A DNA stretch of 64,000 bases from CAVTWD01 sp963738325 (GCA_963738325.1 CAVTWD010000011.1:189697-253696); one strand, 5' to 3'. Numbered from the stretch's first letter, positions 37,580-47,634 are shown. The notes: generated by a model not told the origin, from the letters alone. Made by a program: numbers and translations.

Positions 37580-37966
37580 TCAGGCGGGTGCTGGCGTGTC
37601 GACCGGCCGGCCTTGCTCGACCCAGGCCTTGAAGCCGCCGTCGAGGTGAGCCACGTCGCGGTAGCCGAGCTGCTGAAGTGTCTTCGCCGCGAGTGCCGAG
37701 CGTGATCCGGCCGCGGAGTAGACGATCACCCGGCGGGCCGGGTCGAAGCCATCCAGGTGGTACGTCGTCGACGGGTCGGCGTGAAACTCCAGCATCCCTC
37801 GCGGCGCGCAGACGGCGCCCGGAATGATCCCAGCGGCGGTCTCGGCCGGCTCGCGCAGGTCGACGAGCAGCACGTCACCATGGGCCACCTCGTCAGCGAG
37901 GTCATCGGGGGTCAAGTTCTCGATCCCCGCCTTGGCTTCCGCCACCATCTCCTTCGCGCTTGCCAT
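37580..37966 (-). CDS. Rhodanese-like domain protein with Ser at the catalytic Cys position
   Basis: 128 residues from ATG 37966 (AAGGAGGA upstream; an ATG one codon earlier is too close to the site). It is a single rhodanese domain: LTPDDLADEV, VLLVDLREPAETAAG, IPGAVCAPRGML and VIVYSAAGSRSALAAKTLQQ, then LDGGFKAWVEQGRPV. The active-site loop normally begins with Cys (C-x-x-G-x-R/K-S); here the position reads YSAAGSRS, so sulfurtransferase activity is unlikely and a binding or regulatory role is more plausible. Confidence 0.88.
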   Translation of the reverse strand: MASAKEMVAEAKAGIENLTPDDLADEVAHGDVLLVDLREPAETAAGIIPGAVCAPRGMLEFHADPSTTYHLDGFDPARRVIVYSAAGSRSALAAKTLQQLGYRDVAHLDGGFKAWVEQGRPVDTPAPA

Positions 37967-38078
37967 CATGTTCCTCCTTCACTGTCGACGTGGCATCAGT
38001 GTGCGCGCCGTGTTGTTCCCAAAACGTTCCTCCGGTTCCGGGACCGGTGGCGGTGCCCGGCTCGCCTCGTCCGCTCGC

Positions 38079-38432
38079 TCAGAGGACCTGTGTGGTCGGG
38101 CCGTCGAACAGCCGGGGAGCGTTCCCCTTGGTGGTCACCGGGCTCGCCGGGTCGGGATGGAGCAGCAGGACCACGTCCGCGACGTCGAGCGTGGATTCCT
38201 GCACGTCGTAGACGTGGCAGATCGAGCGGGACAGCTTCCCGGCACGGAACGCGTCCATCGACGATCGGCTGTCCCAGACGTAGATGCCGCCGTGCTGACC
38301 GTCGGCGAAGTGGAGGTAGTACTTCTGTTCGAGCCCTGGCACGGCCAGGTATTCGGGGATACAGGCCGCGAACAGTTCGTGAACGCGCTCGTCATCGAGC
38401 CGCGACGTGAACCGGACAATGTGGATGATCAT
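38079..38432 (-). CDS. Small ferredoxin-fold protein (YdhR/ABM-like monooxygenase superfamily)
   Basis: 117 residues from ATG 38432 behind GGGAGGAGCG. It begins MIIHIVRFTSRLDDERVHEL and has LAVPGLEQKYYLHFADGQHG, then GIYVWDSRSSMDAFRAGKL. This alternation of strands and an amphipathic helix is typical of YdhR-like and Dabb dimeric proteins. No cofactor motif is seen. It lies just downstream of, and divergent from, the second SARP-type gene. Confidence 0.7.
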   Translation of the reverse strand: MIIHIVRFTSRLDDERVHELFAACIPEYLAVPGLEQKYYLHFADGQHGGIYVWDSRSSMDAFRAGKLSRSICHVYDVQESTLDVADVVLLLHPDPASPVTTKGNAPRLFDGPTTQVL

Positions 38433-38537
38433 GAGTCGCTCCTCCCATGAAGCTCAGTCGAGGAGAGCGTGCGCCGGGCACCTGGAGGGACGCTGGAGGG
38501 ACGGTCGAGCCGATCGGGCGGGGCGACGGTAGAGTCG

Positions 38538-41280
38538 ATGGCGGTGGAGTTCAGGATCTTGGGTCCACTCCAGGTGCGTTCCTCGGACGGCGCCGAGGTC
38601 GTCGTGACGGCGCCGAAGGCGCGGGAGCTGCTGGCCTTCTTCGTCGTCCACCGCCGCACCACCGTGAGCGTCGACCGGATCGTCGACGCCCTGTGGGCGG
38701 CCAAACCGCCGGCCACCGCGGCAAACCTGGTCCACGGCTATGTCCGCGACCTCCGCCACGCGCTCGGGGCGTCCGCCATCCGCACCGTCGAGGGCGGCTA
38801 CCGACTCGACGCCACCAGCGACGTGGACGCCGAGCGCTTCGCCGAGCTCGTCGCCCACGGCCACTACGAGGAGGCACTGCGGCTGTGGCGGGGCCCCGCA
38901 CTGGGCGAGCACGCCGATGAGCCCTGGGCGGTCGGCACCGCCGCCCGGCTGGAGGAGGAGCGTTCCGACGCCTTGGAGCACCGCATGTCCGCCGATCTCG
39001 GGTCCGGGCGCTCCGCCGCCGTGATCGGCGAGCTGCGGGAAGTCCTCACGCACGCCCGCCGCTCCGTGAGCGGCTGCACGCGCTTCTCGTCCGGGCCCTG
39101 TACGAGAGCGGCCGACAGGTCGACGCGCTCCGCGCTTGCGTCGAGGCGCGAAACACGCTCATCGATGAGGCTGGGGTCGAACCAGGGACCGAGCTGCGCG
39201 AGCTCGAAGCGGCCATCCTGCGGCACGACCCAAGCCTCCGCCCACCGGTCTACGACGCAGCTCCTCGGCTGCCGGCCGCAGCCATGCCGCTGCTCGGCCG
39301 AGTGGTGGAGCTCGCCGCCGCGACCGAGCTGCTCGGAACGGCCCGGCTGGTGACGATCGCAGGGCCCGGCGGGGTCGGAAAGACGTGCCTCGCGCTCGAG
39401 GTGGCCCGCGCCTTGCACCGCAACGGCGACGGCGTGTGGCTCGCCGAGCTCGCCTCGGCGAGCTCGGCCGAGCAGGTCACGTCAGCGCTCGCAGCGGCGG
39501 TCCGGCTCGCCCGGCCCCCAGGAGCGACTCGAAGCTTCATCGTTGACTATGCGAGCCAACACCGCGGCTTGTTGCTCGTGGACAACTGTGAACACGTGGT
39601 CGACGAGATCGCCGCGTTCGCGTCGGTGGTCCTGTCGTCTTGTGAGCAGCTGCGCGTCCTCGTCACCAGCCGAGCGACACTGAACGTCAGCGGCGAGCAC
39701 GTTCTGAGGTTGGGCGGGTTGGAGGGCGATGCCGCGAGCGAACTCCTCGTCACCCGAGCTCGGGCGGCCAACCGGCTGGTAGCTCTGGACCCAGCTGTCG
39801 TTCGGCGGGTCACCGAGCGATTGGAGGGGCTCCCCCTCGCCATCGAGCTCGCCGCGGCGCGCACGGCGTCGCTGACCCTCGAACAGATCGATGATGCCCT
39901 CGGCCGCCTTCCGCTCGACCTCCTGTCCGGCGATCGTCGCGCATCGCACGCACGCCATCGGACGATCCGAGCCGTCATCGGCTGGAGCTATGACCTGCTC
40001 AGCGAACGGGACCAGACCGCACTCGGCGAGCTCGCCGTCTTCACGAGCCCGTTCACGATCGAGGCGGCCCGTTCGCTCGTCGGTGACGATGCACTTGATG
40101 TCGTGGATCGCCTCGTCTGCCGCTCCCTGCTCATGCGCGCCTCCGATCTCGCCGGTGAGGCCACCTATCGGATGCTCGAAGTCCTCCGACAGTTCGCTCG
40201 CGACGGATCACCTCCCCTGATGGTCGCGAAGGCAAGAAACCGACACCTCCAGCACCACGTCGAGTTGGCCCGATCCATGGCCGACGGACTGCGCACGGCC
40301 GCCGCGCCGAGATGGGCCGCGATCGGACGTGCCCACGTCACCGATCTGCGCGTCGCCGCGGAAAACGCGCTGGCGCAACGCTCGTCGGCCGCCGGACAGC
40401 TTGTGGTCGACCTGTACTGGCCCTGGTTCCTCGACGGACGTCTGACCGAGCTTCGAGCCTGGAGCGAGCAAGCAAGGCACCTCACCAGCGACCCACGGGC
40501 GTACGCCCGACTGGACCGCGTGATCGCGTCCACCTCGGTCGCGCAGGGGGACGTGCTGCGGGCCGAGCAAGCCGCCCGCCGCCAGCTCGATGCCGGCCGC
40601 CGGCTCGGCGACGAACTACTGATCGCCCTGGCGCACAACCTGCTCGGCATGGCGGCCTGGGCGCGCCGCGATCCCTCGGCCGACCATCACCACAGCGAAG
40701 CGCGCCAGCACGCGCTGCACGCCGGCGAGCCATGGTCGCTGGTCCTCATCACCGCGCTGGCCGGACACGCGGCGCACCTCGTCGGCGACCACGACCGTGG
40801 GGACGTCCTGCTCGGCGGGGCCACACGCCTGGGAGAACAGCTCGGGGAACCCATGGTCCTGGGCTGCGCCCTCGACTACGAGGCCCACGCTGCGTACGCC
40901 GCCGATCGGCCGGAGGCAAACGTCCTGTACGAGCGAGCGCTGAGCGAATACCGAACGATCGGCTACCAGGAAGGCGTGGCGTCGGCGGCGACGCTCGGAG
41001 CCACCATCGCTGTTCTGGCCGGCCGACGAGACGACGCCGACGCGCTACTGCGCGAAGCGCTCGATGTCTGTGAACGCCTCGGACACCTCGGTGGCCAAGC
41101 CACCGTCTACGAGGCCACCGCCCTACTGCAGCACGAACGCGGCGACTACGAGGCGGCCAGCCCGCACTCGCGACAAGCGCGCAGCTCCGCCGTCAGAGCA
41201 GCACCTTCACGCCGCCGGAACTCGCGGACAAGATCCATCGACTCTACGCGCCACGCAACGCGCGAAGGAGGTACGAATGA
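38538..41280 (+). CDS. BTAD/NB-ARC-type (AfsR-like) regulator with TPR C-terminus, two frameshifts
   Basis: ATG 38538 begins AVEFRILGPLQVRSSDGAEV; the OmpR-like DNA-binding domain continues KARELLAFFVVHRRTTVSVD and AATAANLVHGYVRDLRH-type sequence. A shift near 39055 moves the BTAD domain (EARNTLIDEAGVEPGTELRE) to another frame. Next is an NB-ARC-like ATPase: TIAGPGGVGKTCLALEVARA (Walker A), LLLVDNCEHVVDE and LEGLPLAIELAAARTASL (GLPL box). The TPR region runs to about 41170, where a second shift gives FTPPELADKIHRLYAP and a stop at 41280 overlapping the cupin start (ATGA). Confidence 0.8.
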
Positions 41281-41666
41281 CAGCCCAGAAGCGGATAACG
41301 CGCATCACCGCCTCCGAGCGACACCAAGGTGACCCGACACCAGGCATGGTGCGAGAGCGGGCCATCGAAGTGGACGGCATGTGGGCTGGTCTGGTGCGGA
41401 CCGAACCGCACATGACCTCGGGATGGCACCACCACGGCGACCACGACACCGCGGTGTTCGTGATCCAAGGCGGCCTCCGGATGGAGTTCGGCATCGACGG
41501 TCGCGAGGCCCTCGAAGCCGGCCCGGGTGACTTCCTCCACGTACCCAGAGGCGTCATCCACCGCGAGAGCAACCCCGTTGACCACGAGAGCCAAGTCGTT
41601 GTGGTCCGCTCCGGCACGGGACCGCCCACAATCAACGTCGACGGACCCCTACACACCCCGCACTGA
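41277..41666 (+). CDS. Cupin-domain protein
   Basis: 129 residues from ATG 41277, with GAAGGAGG upstream and a four-base overlap with the corrected end of the regulator gene. Cupin motif 1 is GWHHHGDHDTAVFVIQGGLR (His residues for metal) and motif 2 is PGDFLHVPRGVIHRESNP. A single small beta-barrel, it could be a dioxygenase/isomerase or a sensing subunit. Translational coupling to the AfsR-like gene suggests a shared role. Confidence 0.88.
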   Translation: MTAQKRITRITASERHQGDPTPGMVRERAIEVDGMWAGLVRTEPHMTSGWHHHGDHDTAVFVIQGGLRMEFGIDGREALEAGPGDFLHVPRGVIHRESNPVDHESQVVVVRSGTGPPTINVDGPLHTPH

Positions 41667-41869
41667 CCTCCCGCTCGTCACCGGGCCACCGACATGAGGA
41701 CCACTGAGACGACGTGCCTCCCCCGGTCGTCTCCTTCGTCTACAGGCCGGCAAGAGGGACGAGCCGGCGGAGCGCCGGCCGGGATACCCAGTCCGCGTGC
41801 GTCGAGCGGCGTCGGGAGCGATCATGCATGCAGGGCCTCTGTGAGGAGCATTCCGGTCGGGAGAAGACG

Positions 41870-42474
41870 ATGGCCGAGGTGAGTAGGACTTCGCCGAGCG
41901 GGTGATGGCGGCGGCGCTTGGCTGGTACGAGATGTTGACGGTGCTGCTGGGCTGGCGGCTCGGCTGTTATGACCGGCTGGCTGAAGGGTCGTGCACGGCC
42001 GAGGAGCTGGCGGTCAAGGCGGCGATCGCACCGCGGTATGCGGCGGAGTGGCTGGAGCAGCAGGCAGCGGCGGGGCTGGTCAGCCTTGTGGAGCCGGGCG
42101 AGCGAGAGACTCGCCGGTACGACCTGGTGTGCGCGTTCGAGACGCTCCACGACATGGGCGACCCGGTCGCGGCATTGTCGGCGTGCCGGTCACTGGTGGC
42201 CGAGGACGGTGTCGTGCTCGTTGCCGACATGGCGGCGGCCGACGAGTTCACGGCGCCCGCCGATGACCTGCAGCGATTCCTGTACGCGTTCAGCGTGTTG
42301 CACTGTCTGCCGGTCGGCCTCGCCGACTCGCCGACGCGAGCTGCGTCGGCCGCCACCGGCACACTCCTCCGACCGCAGGCACTGCGGGAGCTGGCGGCCG
42401 CCGCCGGCTTCGGCAACGTCGACCCGATCGAGATCCCCCACGACAAATGGCGCTTCTGGGTCCTGCGACCGTGA
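41870..42474 (+). pseudogene. Rv2258c-type methyltransferase with internal deletion and 5' frameshift
   Basis: The N-terminal winged-helix part (FAERV in a shifted frame, then MAAALGWYEMLTVLLGWRLG, AIAPRYAAEWLEQQAAAGLV) is typical of methyltransferases with an N-terminal dimerisation/HTH domain. It jumps directly from EPGERETRRYDLVCAFETLH into the late Rossmann region (SLVAEDGVVLVADM, FSVLHCLPVGLADSP). SAM motif I (D/E-x-G-x-G-x-G) and roughly 100 residues are missing, in frame. The start codon region (ATG 41870) needs one base to join. The product cannot bind SAM normally. Confidence 0.7.
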
Positions 42475-42620
42475 CAGCGACTCGCATCGCGGACGCGTCG
42501 GACGCCCGAGACGTCGGACGGATCCTCGCCGAGTCTGCCGATGACCCGGTGCTCACGTGGGTGCTCCACGAACCCGACCATGATCGCAAGCCCGTCTCCT
42601 TCTTTGTGATTCTCGGACGC
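42471..42620 (+). pseudogene. N-terminal fragment of a GNAT-like acetyltransferase
   Basis: GTG 42471 overlaps the methyltransferase stop (GTGA). The frame reads ATRIADASDARDVGRILAES and DPVLTWVLHEPDH, like the first helix of GNAT acetyltransferases, then loses sense after about 42620 and closes at 42764 inside the convergent methyltransferase gene. No acetyl-CoA loop (Q/R-x-x-G-x-G/A) is present. Confidence 0.4.
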
Positions 42621-42675
42621 GATGCTGGGGACTTCGGTGCTCGCCGTGAGCGCGTGCTGGCAGCAGTTCCGAGCA

Positions 42676-43503
42676 TCATGGCGCTGGCGGGCGTCTTGGT
42701 CGGGGTCGTCCGGTCGCGAGAAGGGCCGGAGCGGCGAACTCGACACGACCGTCGCGATCGGTGAAGCAGACGAGCTCTTGCTGAGCGGCGGCGAGCAGCT
42801 CGGCGTACTGGCCGTCGTCGATGATCTCGGCGAGCGTCCAGCCCCTGATGTCGGTGTGGACCCACGCTTCGATCGACGGGAAGCGGGCACGCCCGTCGGC
42901 TCGGACCACCATCACATCATCGAGGGAGACACTCAGCAGTTCGGCGAGTTCGCCCGCCGTACCGACAGTGAACGGAGCCAGCAGGGCGCCGGCCACATCA
43001 GGCCCGAACAGCCGGTCGAGCAGCCGCACCATGGCGTCGTAGCCGGGTGACTCCTCCACGCGAACCCAGGTGCTGACCGTGACACTCCCAGTCGGCCGGA
43101 CGACGCGGCTCATCTCGGCGAGGGCCGCAACACGGTCTTGGAAGAACATGAGGGCGAACTGGCTCAGGACCCGGTCGAAGCGGTGGTCGTCGAACGGCAG
43201 CGCCTCGGCGGAAGCCTCACGCCAGGTGATCGCCTCGCCGGCGCGGCGAGCGACGGCGAGCATGCCGAGGTTGATGTCGACACCGATGCAGGTGCCGCTA
43301 CCAGCCAGGCGCCTCGCCGCGGCCCGGGTGAGCACCCCGGTCCCGCAGCCCACATCGAGCACGTCGTCACCGGGCACGACACCGGCGATCTCGAGGGTCG
43401 TCTCGGTCCACTGGGAGAACAGGGCCGGAACGAAGAAGTCCTCGTAGACCTCGGCCGCCGAGGCCGCGACCTGCCCGGTCGCGGCAAGGTTGTCACTGGT
43501 CAT
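42676..43503 (-). CDS. Class I SAM-dependent methyltransferase
   Basis: 275 residues from ATG 43503; an upstream in-frame start at 43563 would overlap the divergent promoter. Motifs are GDDVLDVGCGTGVLTRAAAR (I), CIGVDINLGMLAVARRAG (II), ASAEALPFDDHRFDRVLSQF and MSRVVRPTGSVTVSTW, a Methyltransf_11 type. The gene is divergent (78 bp) from an HxlR-type regulator, which probably controls it. Confidence 0.88.
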   Translation of the reverse strand: MTSDNLAATGQVAASAAEVYEDFFVPALFSQWTETTLEIAGVVPGDDVLDVGCGTGVLTRAAARRLAGSGTCIGVDINLGMLAVARRAGEAITWREASAEALPFDDHRFDRVLSQFALMFFQDRVAALAEMSRVVRPTGSVTVSTWVRVEESPGYDAMVRLLDRLFGPDVAGALLAPFTVGTAGELAELLSVSLDDVMVVRADGRARFPSIEAWVHTDIRGWTLAEIIDDGQYAELLAAAQQELVCFTDRDGRVEFAAPALLATGRPRPRRPPAP

Positions 43504-43580
43504 GACGCCACGATGCGACCGACTCGACCGACGATCCAGCGCGAAGAAAGAACTCGACGCCACCGGAACGCGCCGCGACG

Positions 43581-44261
43581 ATGGAACGCGTGGCCGTTAC
43601 CTACCGGCAGTACTGCCCTGTCGCTCGGGCCAGCGAGATCCTCGCCGAGCGCTGGAGCCTGTTGATCGTCCGCAACCTGCTGTTCGGGGCCACGACGTTC
43701 TCCGCGATCGCCGGCGGCGTGCCCGCCATGTCCCGCTCGATGCTCGTGAAACGACTGCGCGAACTCGAGCGCGCCGGCATCATCGTGTCGGAGCGGAAAG
43801 CAAACGGCCAAGGTTGCGTCTACCGGTTGACGGAGGCCGGCGTAGACCTGGTATCGGTGATCGACAGCCTCGGCCGATGGGCCGAGCGCTGGGTCGAAGT
43901 CCTGCCCCAACACCTCGACCCAGGGTTCGCCCTCTGGGCCTGGTGCCAGGTCCAACTCAACCGAGCACACCTGCCCGCAGGACGAGTGGTCGTCCGGTTC
44001 GAGTTCCCCGACGAGCAACCAGGCAACCAGCGCTACTGGCTGCTCATCGACCACGGTCGAGCCGAGCTCTGCCAGTCCGACCCGGGCGGGGAAACCGATC
44101 TGCAGGTCACTGCGAACACGCGAGCGTTCATCGACTGGCACCGAGGCGCGCTGGCCTGGAGCGAAGCGACCCGGCATGGGCTCATCACCGTCGAGGGCGA
44201 ACGTGTCCTGGCCCGCGCCTTGCCCCGCTGGAACACCCGCACTCCTGTGCTCAACCACTGA
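43581..44261 (+). CDS. HxlR-family transcriptional regulator with C-terminal SCP2-like domain
   Basis: 226 residues. The HxlR winged helix is QYCPVARASEILAERWSLLI, LLFGATTFSAIAGGVPAMSR and MLVKRLRELERAGIIVSERK, including the conserved Cys near the N-terminus. Residues about 100-226 (VVVRFEFPDEQPGNQRYWLL, AFIDWHRGALAWSEATRHGL) fit a sterol-carrier-like ligand domain. It is paralogous to 57502-58284. It is divergent from a methyltransferase and 103 bp upstream of the HD-GYP/LuxR regulator B. Confidence 0.87.
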   Translation: MERVAVTYRQYCPVARASEILAERWSLLIVRNLLFGATTFSAIAGGVPAMSRSMLVKRLRELERAGIIVSERKANGQGCVYRLTEAGVDLVSVIDSLGRWAERWVEVLPQHLDPGFALWAWCQVQLNRAHLPAGRVVVRFEFPDEQPGNQRYWLLIDHGRAELCQSDPGGETDLQVTANTRAFIDWHRGALAWSEATRHGLITVEGERVLARALPRWNTRTPVLNH

Positions 44262-44363
44262 CCCGCAGCGGCACGCCCAGCCGCCGGGCCGCATGATCAC
44301 GCAGGTGGACGACCGGTGCCGCAGACGCGCTTCGCGAGACTGGCCGTCTGGGAGAGTGGAGCG

Positions 44364-45917
44364 GTGGCCAAAGGAGTCGAGTCGGGGCGCATGGCCGAGC
44401 TCACCGTCGCCCTCTCGTTGGCGTGCGACCTGGGTACCGGCCAGCCGCTCGAGCATGGTCTGCGCACGTGCTGGTTGTCGCTCAACGTCGCCGAGACGAT
44501 GGGCCTGGATGCGGCGACGCGTTCGTGCATCTTTCACGTGGCGTTGCTGCGTTTTCTGGGTTGCACGTCGGATGCGTCGGACGCGGCGCTGGCGGCCGGA
44601 GGCGACGACGTGGCCTTCAACGCCGTGTTCGCGCCGATGCTCAACGCCCAGACGGGCGAGAGTGTGCGGTTCCTCGTCGGCCATCTCGCCGCGGACCTGC
44701 CGCTGGGTCGTCGGGTCGGTCTGGTCGTGCGAGCGCTCGCGGATCCTGGTGGGGCGCGGCGAAGCCTGTCGGCCCATTGCGAGGCAGCGGCTCGGCTGGC
44801 CGCTCGGCTCGGCATGCCCGACTCGGTGTCGTCGTCGCTGGCGCACGCGTACGAGCGATGGGACGGCAAGGGCTACCCAGACGGCCTAGCGGGCGAGGAA
44901 GTGCCGATCGCCATACGGGTGGTGACCGCTGCACGGGATGCCGATCTGTGGGCCCGCCAGGCGGGGTGGGCGACGGCGACCGAGGTGCTGGCCCACCGGC
45001 GCGGCCGGGCCTACGACCCGGTGGTCGTCGACGCGCTGACCACACACGGCGAGAGCTGGCTGGCGGGACTCGGCGACGAACTGTGCGCGGTGGTGCTGGA
45101 CGCCGAGCCGGCACCGGTGCTCAACGTCGACGAGGACAGCATCGACGCCGCGCTGGGCGCGGTCGCCGATTTCGCCGATCTGAAATCACCGTTCTTCCGC
45201 GGCCACTCGCCGGGGGTGGCGAGCCTGGCCTCAGCCGCCGCCGGCGCCGCCGGGCTATCCGGCCGAGAGGCCCAGATCCTGTCTCGCGCCGGGCTCGTTC
45301 ACGATGTGGGCACAGTGGGTATCCCGTCGGGGCTCTGGGATCGCCCGGGGCCGCTGAGCGCCGATCAGTGGGAACGGGTGCGTCTGCACACCTATTTGGG
45401 CGAGCGGGTGTTGTCACGCTGCGGACTGCTCGCATCGTACGCGCCGCTGGCTGGCCGCCACCACGAACGACGCGACAGCAGCGGGTACCACCGCGGGCTC
45501 GGCGGTGACCAGCTCGACCTGCCGGCTCGGCTGCTGGCGGCCGCCGACGCCTACCACGCGATGATCGAGGACCGCCCCCACCGGCCGGCCCGCAGCCCAG
45601 CCGACGCCGCCTCGCAGCTGCTGGAGGAGGTTGACGAGGGCCGGCTGGGCCGGGTCGAAGTGGACGCGGTGCTGGCGGCGGCCGGCCACGCCAGTCAACG
45701 TGCACCGGCGGTCTGGCCGGCCGGATTGACCGATCGGGAGGTCGACGTGTTGCGTCTGATCGCCCGCGGACTCGCCAACAAGCAGGCCGCGGCCCGGCTG
45801 GGGATCTCGGCCAAGACGGTGGGCCACCACATCGAGCACCTCTACACCAAGGTCGGCGTGTCCACCCGCGCGGGCGCCACGCTGTTCGCGATGGAGCACG
45901 GTCTGCTGTCGCGGTGA
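44364..45917 (+). CDS. HD-GYP-like/LuxR fusion regulator B
   Basis: 517 residues from GTG 44364 behind GGGAGAGTGG. N-terminal SLACDLGTGQPLEHGLRTCW matches paralogues A and C. A first HD-GYP-like half lacks the HD pair but keeps YERWDGKGYPDGLAGEEVPI (about 163). The second half has LVHDVGTVGIPSGLWDRPGP (HD at 313) and HHERRDSSGYHRGLGGD (366). LuxR helix-turn-helix from 455: LTDREVDVLRLIARGLANKQ, KTVGHHIEHLYTKVGVSTRA. It is followed within 66 bp by two overlapping alpha/beta hydrolase genes, the same order as the decayed cassette at 61968-58712. Confidence 0.88.
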   Translation: MAKGVESGRMAELTVALSLACDLGTGQPLEHGLRTCWLSLNVAETMGLDAATRSCIFHVALLRFLGCTSDASDAALAAGGDDVAFNAVFAPMLNAQTGESVRFLVGHLAADLPLGRRVGLVVRALADPGGARRSLSAHCEAAARLAARLGMPDSVSSSLAHAYERWDGKGYPDGLAGEEVPIAIRVVTAARDADLWARQAGWATATEVLAHRRGRAYDPVVVDALTTHGESWLAGLGDELCAVVLDAEPAPVLNVDEDSIDAALGAVADFADLKSPFFRGHSPGVASLASAAAGAAGLSGREAQILSRAGLVHDVGTVGIPSGLWDRPGPLSADQWERVRLHTYLGERVLSRCGLLASYAPLAGRHHERRDSSGYHRGLGGDQLDLPARLLAAADAYHAMIEDRPHRPARSPADAASQLLEEVDEGRLGRVEVDAVLAAAGHASQRAPAVWPAGLTDREVDVLRLIARGLANKQAAARLGISAKTVGHHIEHLYTKVGVSTRAGATLFAMEHGLLSR

Positions 45918-45982
45918 CTGGGCCCGAGATGGGGTGAATGCCCCACTGGTGGCCGCCTCCCCGATGCGCTCACACTCACGCC

Positions 45983-46804
45983 ATGCCGACCATCGCCATC
46001 AACGACACGACCCTCTACTACGAACGGGACGGGCAGGGACCGGCGATCCTGTTCGTGCATGGCATGTGCGGCCACGCCGACGTGTGGGCGGCCCAGGCCG
46101 AGCGGTTCGCGGACCGCTACACATGCGTGCGCTACGACCGCCGCGGCCACACCCGCAGCCGCCGCGGAACGACCGCGATCAGCGTCGCGTGCCACGCCGA
46201 TGACGCCGCCGCCCTGATCGAGAGCCTGGACCTTGCGCCCTGCCTGGTGGTGGGATCGAGCAGCGGCGGCGTCATCGCCGTCGATCTCGCGCTCCGTCAC
46301 GCCCATCTGCTGCGGGGCCTCGTGTTGAGCGAGCCGCCTCTGTTCAGTCTGGACCCCGCCGTCGGCCAGGCGGCAACCGAGGCGATCCTCCCCGTCGTCG
46401 AGGCAGCCATCGCCCGCGACGGGCTGCGGGCCGGGGTGGACGCGTTCATGTCAATCGTCTGCACCGAGATGTGGTCGACGCTGGACGAGGGTCGCCGGGA
46501 TCGCCTGCGCGACAACGCCGAGATCGGCTTCACCGACCTGCGGTCACCCTCACTCCAGGTCGGGCCGGCCGACCTGGCGTCGATCACCACCCCGGCGTTG
46601 GTCATCGCCGGCACGACGAGCTTCCCCGGCCCGCGCCTGGTCGCCCGGCCGCTGACCGCCGCGTTGGCCGACGCCCGCTTCGTCGAAATCGACAGTGGTC
46701 ACGTGCCCTACCTCGAACAACCCGACGCGTTCGCCCACGCCGTGAGCGTGTTCGCCACCGAAGTCGATCGGCACAACACCATCAGCCAAGGAGGAGTCCG
46801 ATGA
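45983..46804 (+). CDS. Alpha/beta hydrolase (cassette B, first)
   Basis: 273 residues from ATG 45983. Marks: oxyanion HG in AILFVHGMCGHADVW, YDRRGHTRSRRG, nucleophile elbow VVGSSSGGVIAVDLALRHA and catalytic His in IDSGHVPYLEQPDAFAHA. This is a soluble cytoplasmic hydrolase of ester, lactone or C-C bonds; the substrate is unknown. Its stop overlaps the next start (ATGA, 46801-46804). Its counterpart in the inverted cassette is at 59502-60345. Confidence 0.9.
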   Translation: MPTIAINDTTLYYERDGQGPAILFVHGMCGHADVWAAQAERFADRYTCVRYDRRGHTRSRRGTTAISVACHADDAAALIESLDLAPCLVVGSSSGGVIAVDLALRHAHLLRGLVLSEPPLFSLDPAVGQAATEAILPVVEAAIARDGLRAGVDAFMSIVCTEMWSTLDEGRRDRLRDNAEIGFTDLRSPSLQVGPADLASITTPALVIAGTTSFPGPRLVARPLTAALADARFVEIDSGHVPYLEQPDAFAHAVSVFATEVDRHNTISQGGVR

Positions 46805-47634
46805 CCCACGCGCACGCCAACACAAGCGTCGCCACACGCCTCGACGTCCGCTCACCGGACGGAACGGCGCTCGCGGTGTGGGTCGACGGCACCGGACCCG
46901 GCCTGGTCCTGGTGCACGGCTGTCCCACCGATCACAGCACGTTCGACCCGCTCGTGGCCGAACTGCACGGTGACCTGACGACGTTCGCGATGGACCGCCG
47001 CGGCTCTGGTGCCAGCGGTGACACCGCACCGTACGACATCGCCCGCGAGTTCGAAGACGTGGCCGCCGTCGTGGACGCCGTTGCCGCTCGCACCGGCGGA
47101 CCGGTGGCGTTGTGGGGCCACAGCTACGGATGCAACCCCGCCATGGGCGGCGCCACCCTCACCACCAACGTCTACCGGCTCATCCTCTACGAGCCCAGCT
47201 TCGGCCTCCGCTACCCGGCCGGCTCACTCGAGGCGATGACGGCCGCCATCGCCGCCGGCGACCGCGAAGCCGCCATCCGCGTCGCCCTGGTCGACACCGG
47301 CGCTATCACCCCACGGGAGTTCGAGGGTTTCAAGGCTGGTCCCCGCTGGCCAGACGTTCTCGGCGCCGCAGCAACCCTGCCACGCGAGTGCCGGGTCGAA
47401 CACGACTGGGTGTACCGGCCCGGACAGTTCGACGCGATCACCGCGCCAACGCTCCTGCTCACCGGCTCGGACACCGACCCGGCGCTGGCCGAGCTGACAC
47501 ACCTGGCCGCCGCCGCGATCCCCCACGCGCAGATCCGAGAGCTCGACGGACACGCCCACGTCGCCTACCAGACCGACCCGGCGATGGTCGCCGCGCTGCA
47601 TCCCCGAGTGGATCATGGCGTAGCCCGCCGTTGA
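46801..47634 (+). CDS. Alpha/beta hydrolase (cassette B, second)
   Basis: 277 residues; ATG 46801 is preceded by AAGGAGGAG. Marks: LVLVHGCPTDHSTFDPLVAE, TFAMDRRGSGASGDTAPYDI, nucleophile elbow LWGHSYGCNPAMGGA and ELDGHAHVAYQTDPAMVA with the catalytic His. Homologous to the decayed gene at 58712-59505, which keeps the same order next to its partner. Co-translation with the preceding hydrolase suggests they act on successive or related substrates. Confidence 0.9.
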   Translation: MTHAHANTSVATRLDVRSPDGTALAVWVDGTGPGLVLVHGCPTDHSTFDPLVAELHGDLTTFAMDRRGSGASGDTAPYDIAREFEDVAAVVDAVAARTGGPVALWGHSYGCNPAMGGATLTTNVYRLILYEPSFGLRYPAGSLEAMTAAIAAGDREAAIRVALVDTGAITPREFEGFKAGPRWPDVLGAAATLPRECRVEHDWVYRPGQFDAITAPTLLLTGSDTDPALAELTHLAAAAIPHAQIRELDGHAHVAYQTDPAMVAALHPRVDHGVARR

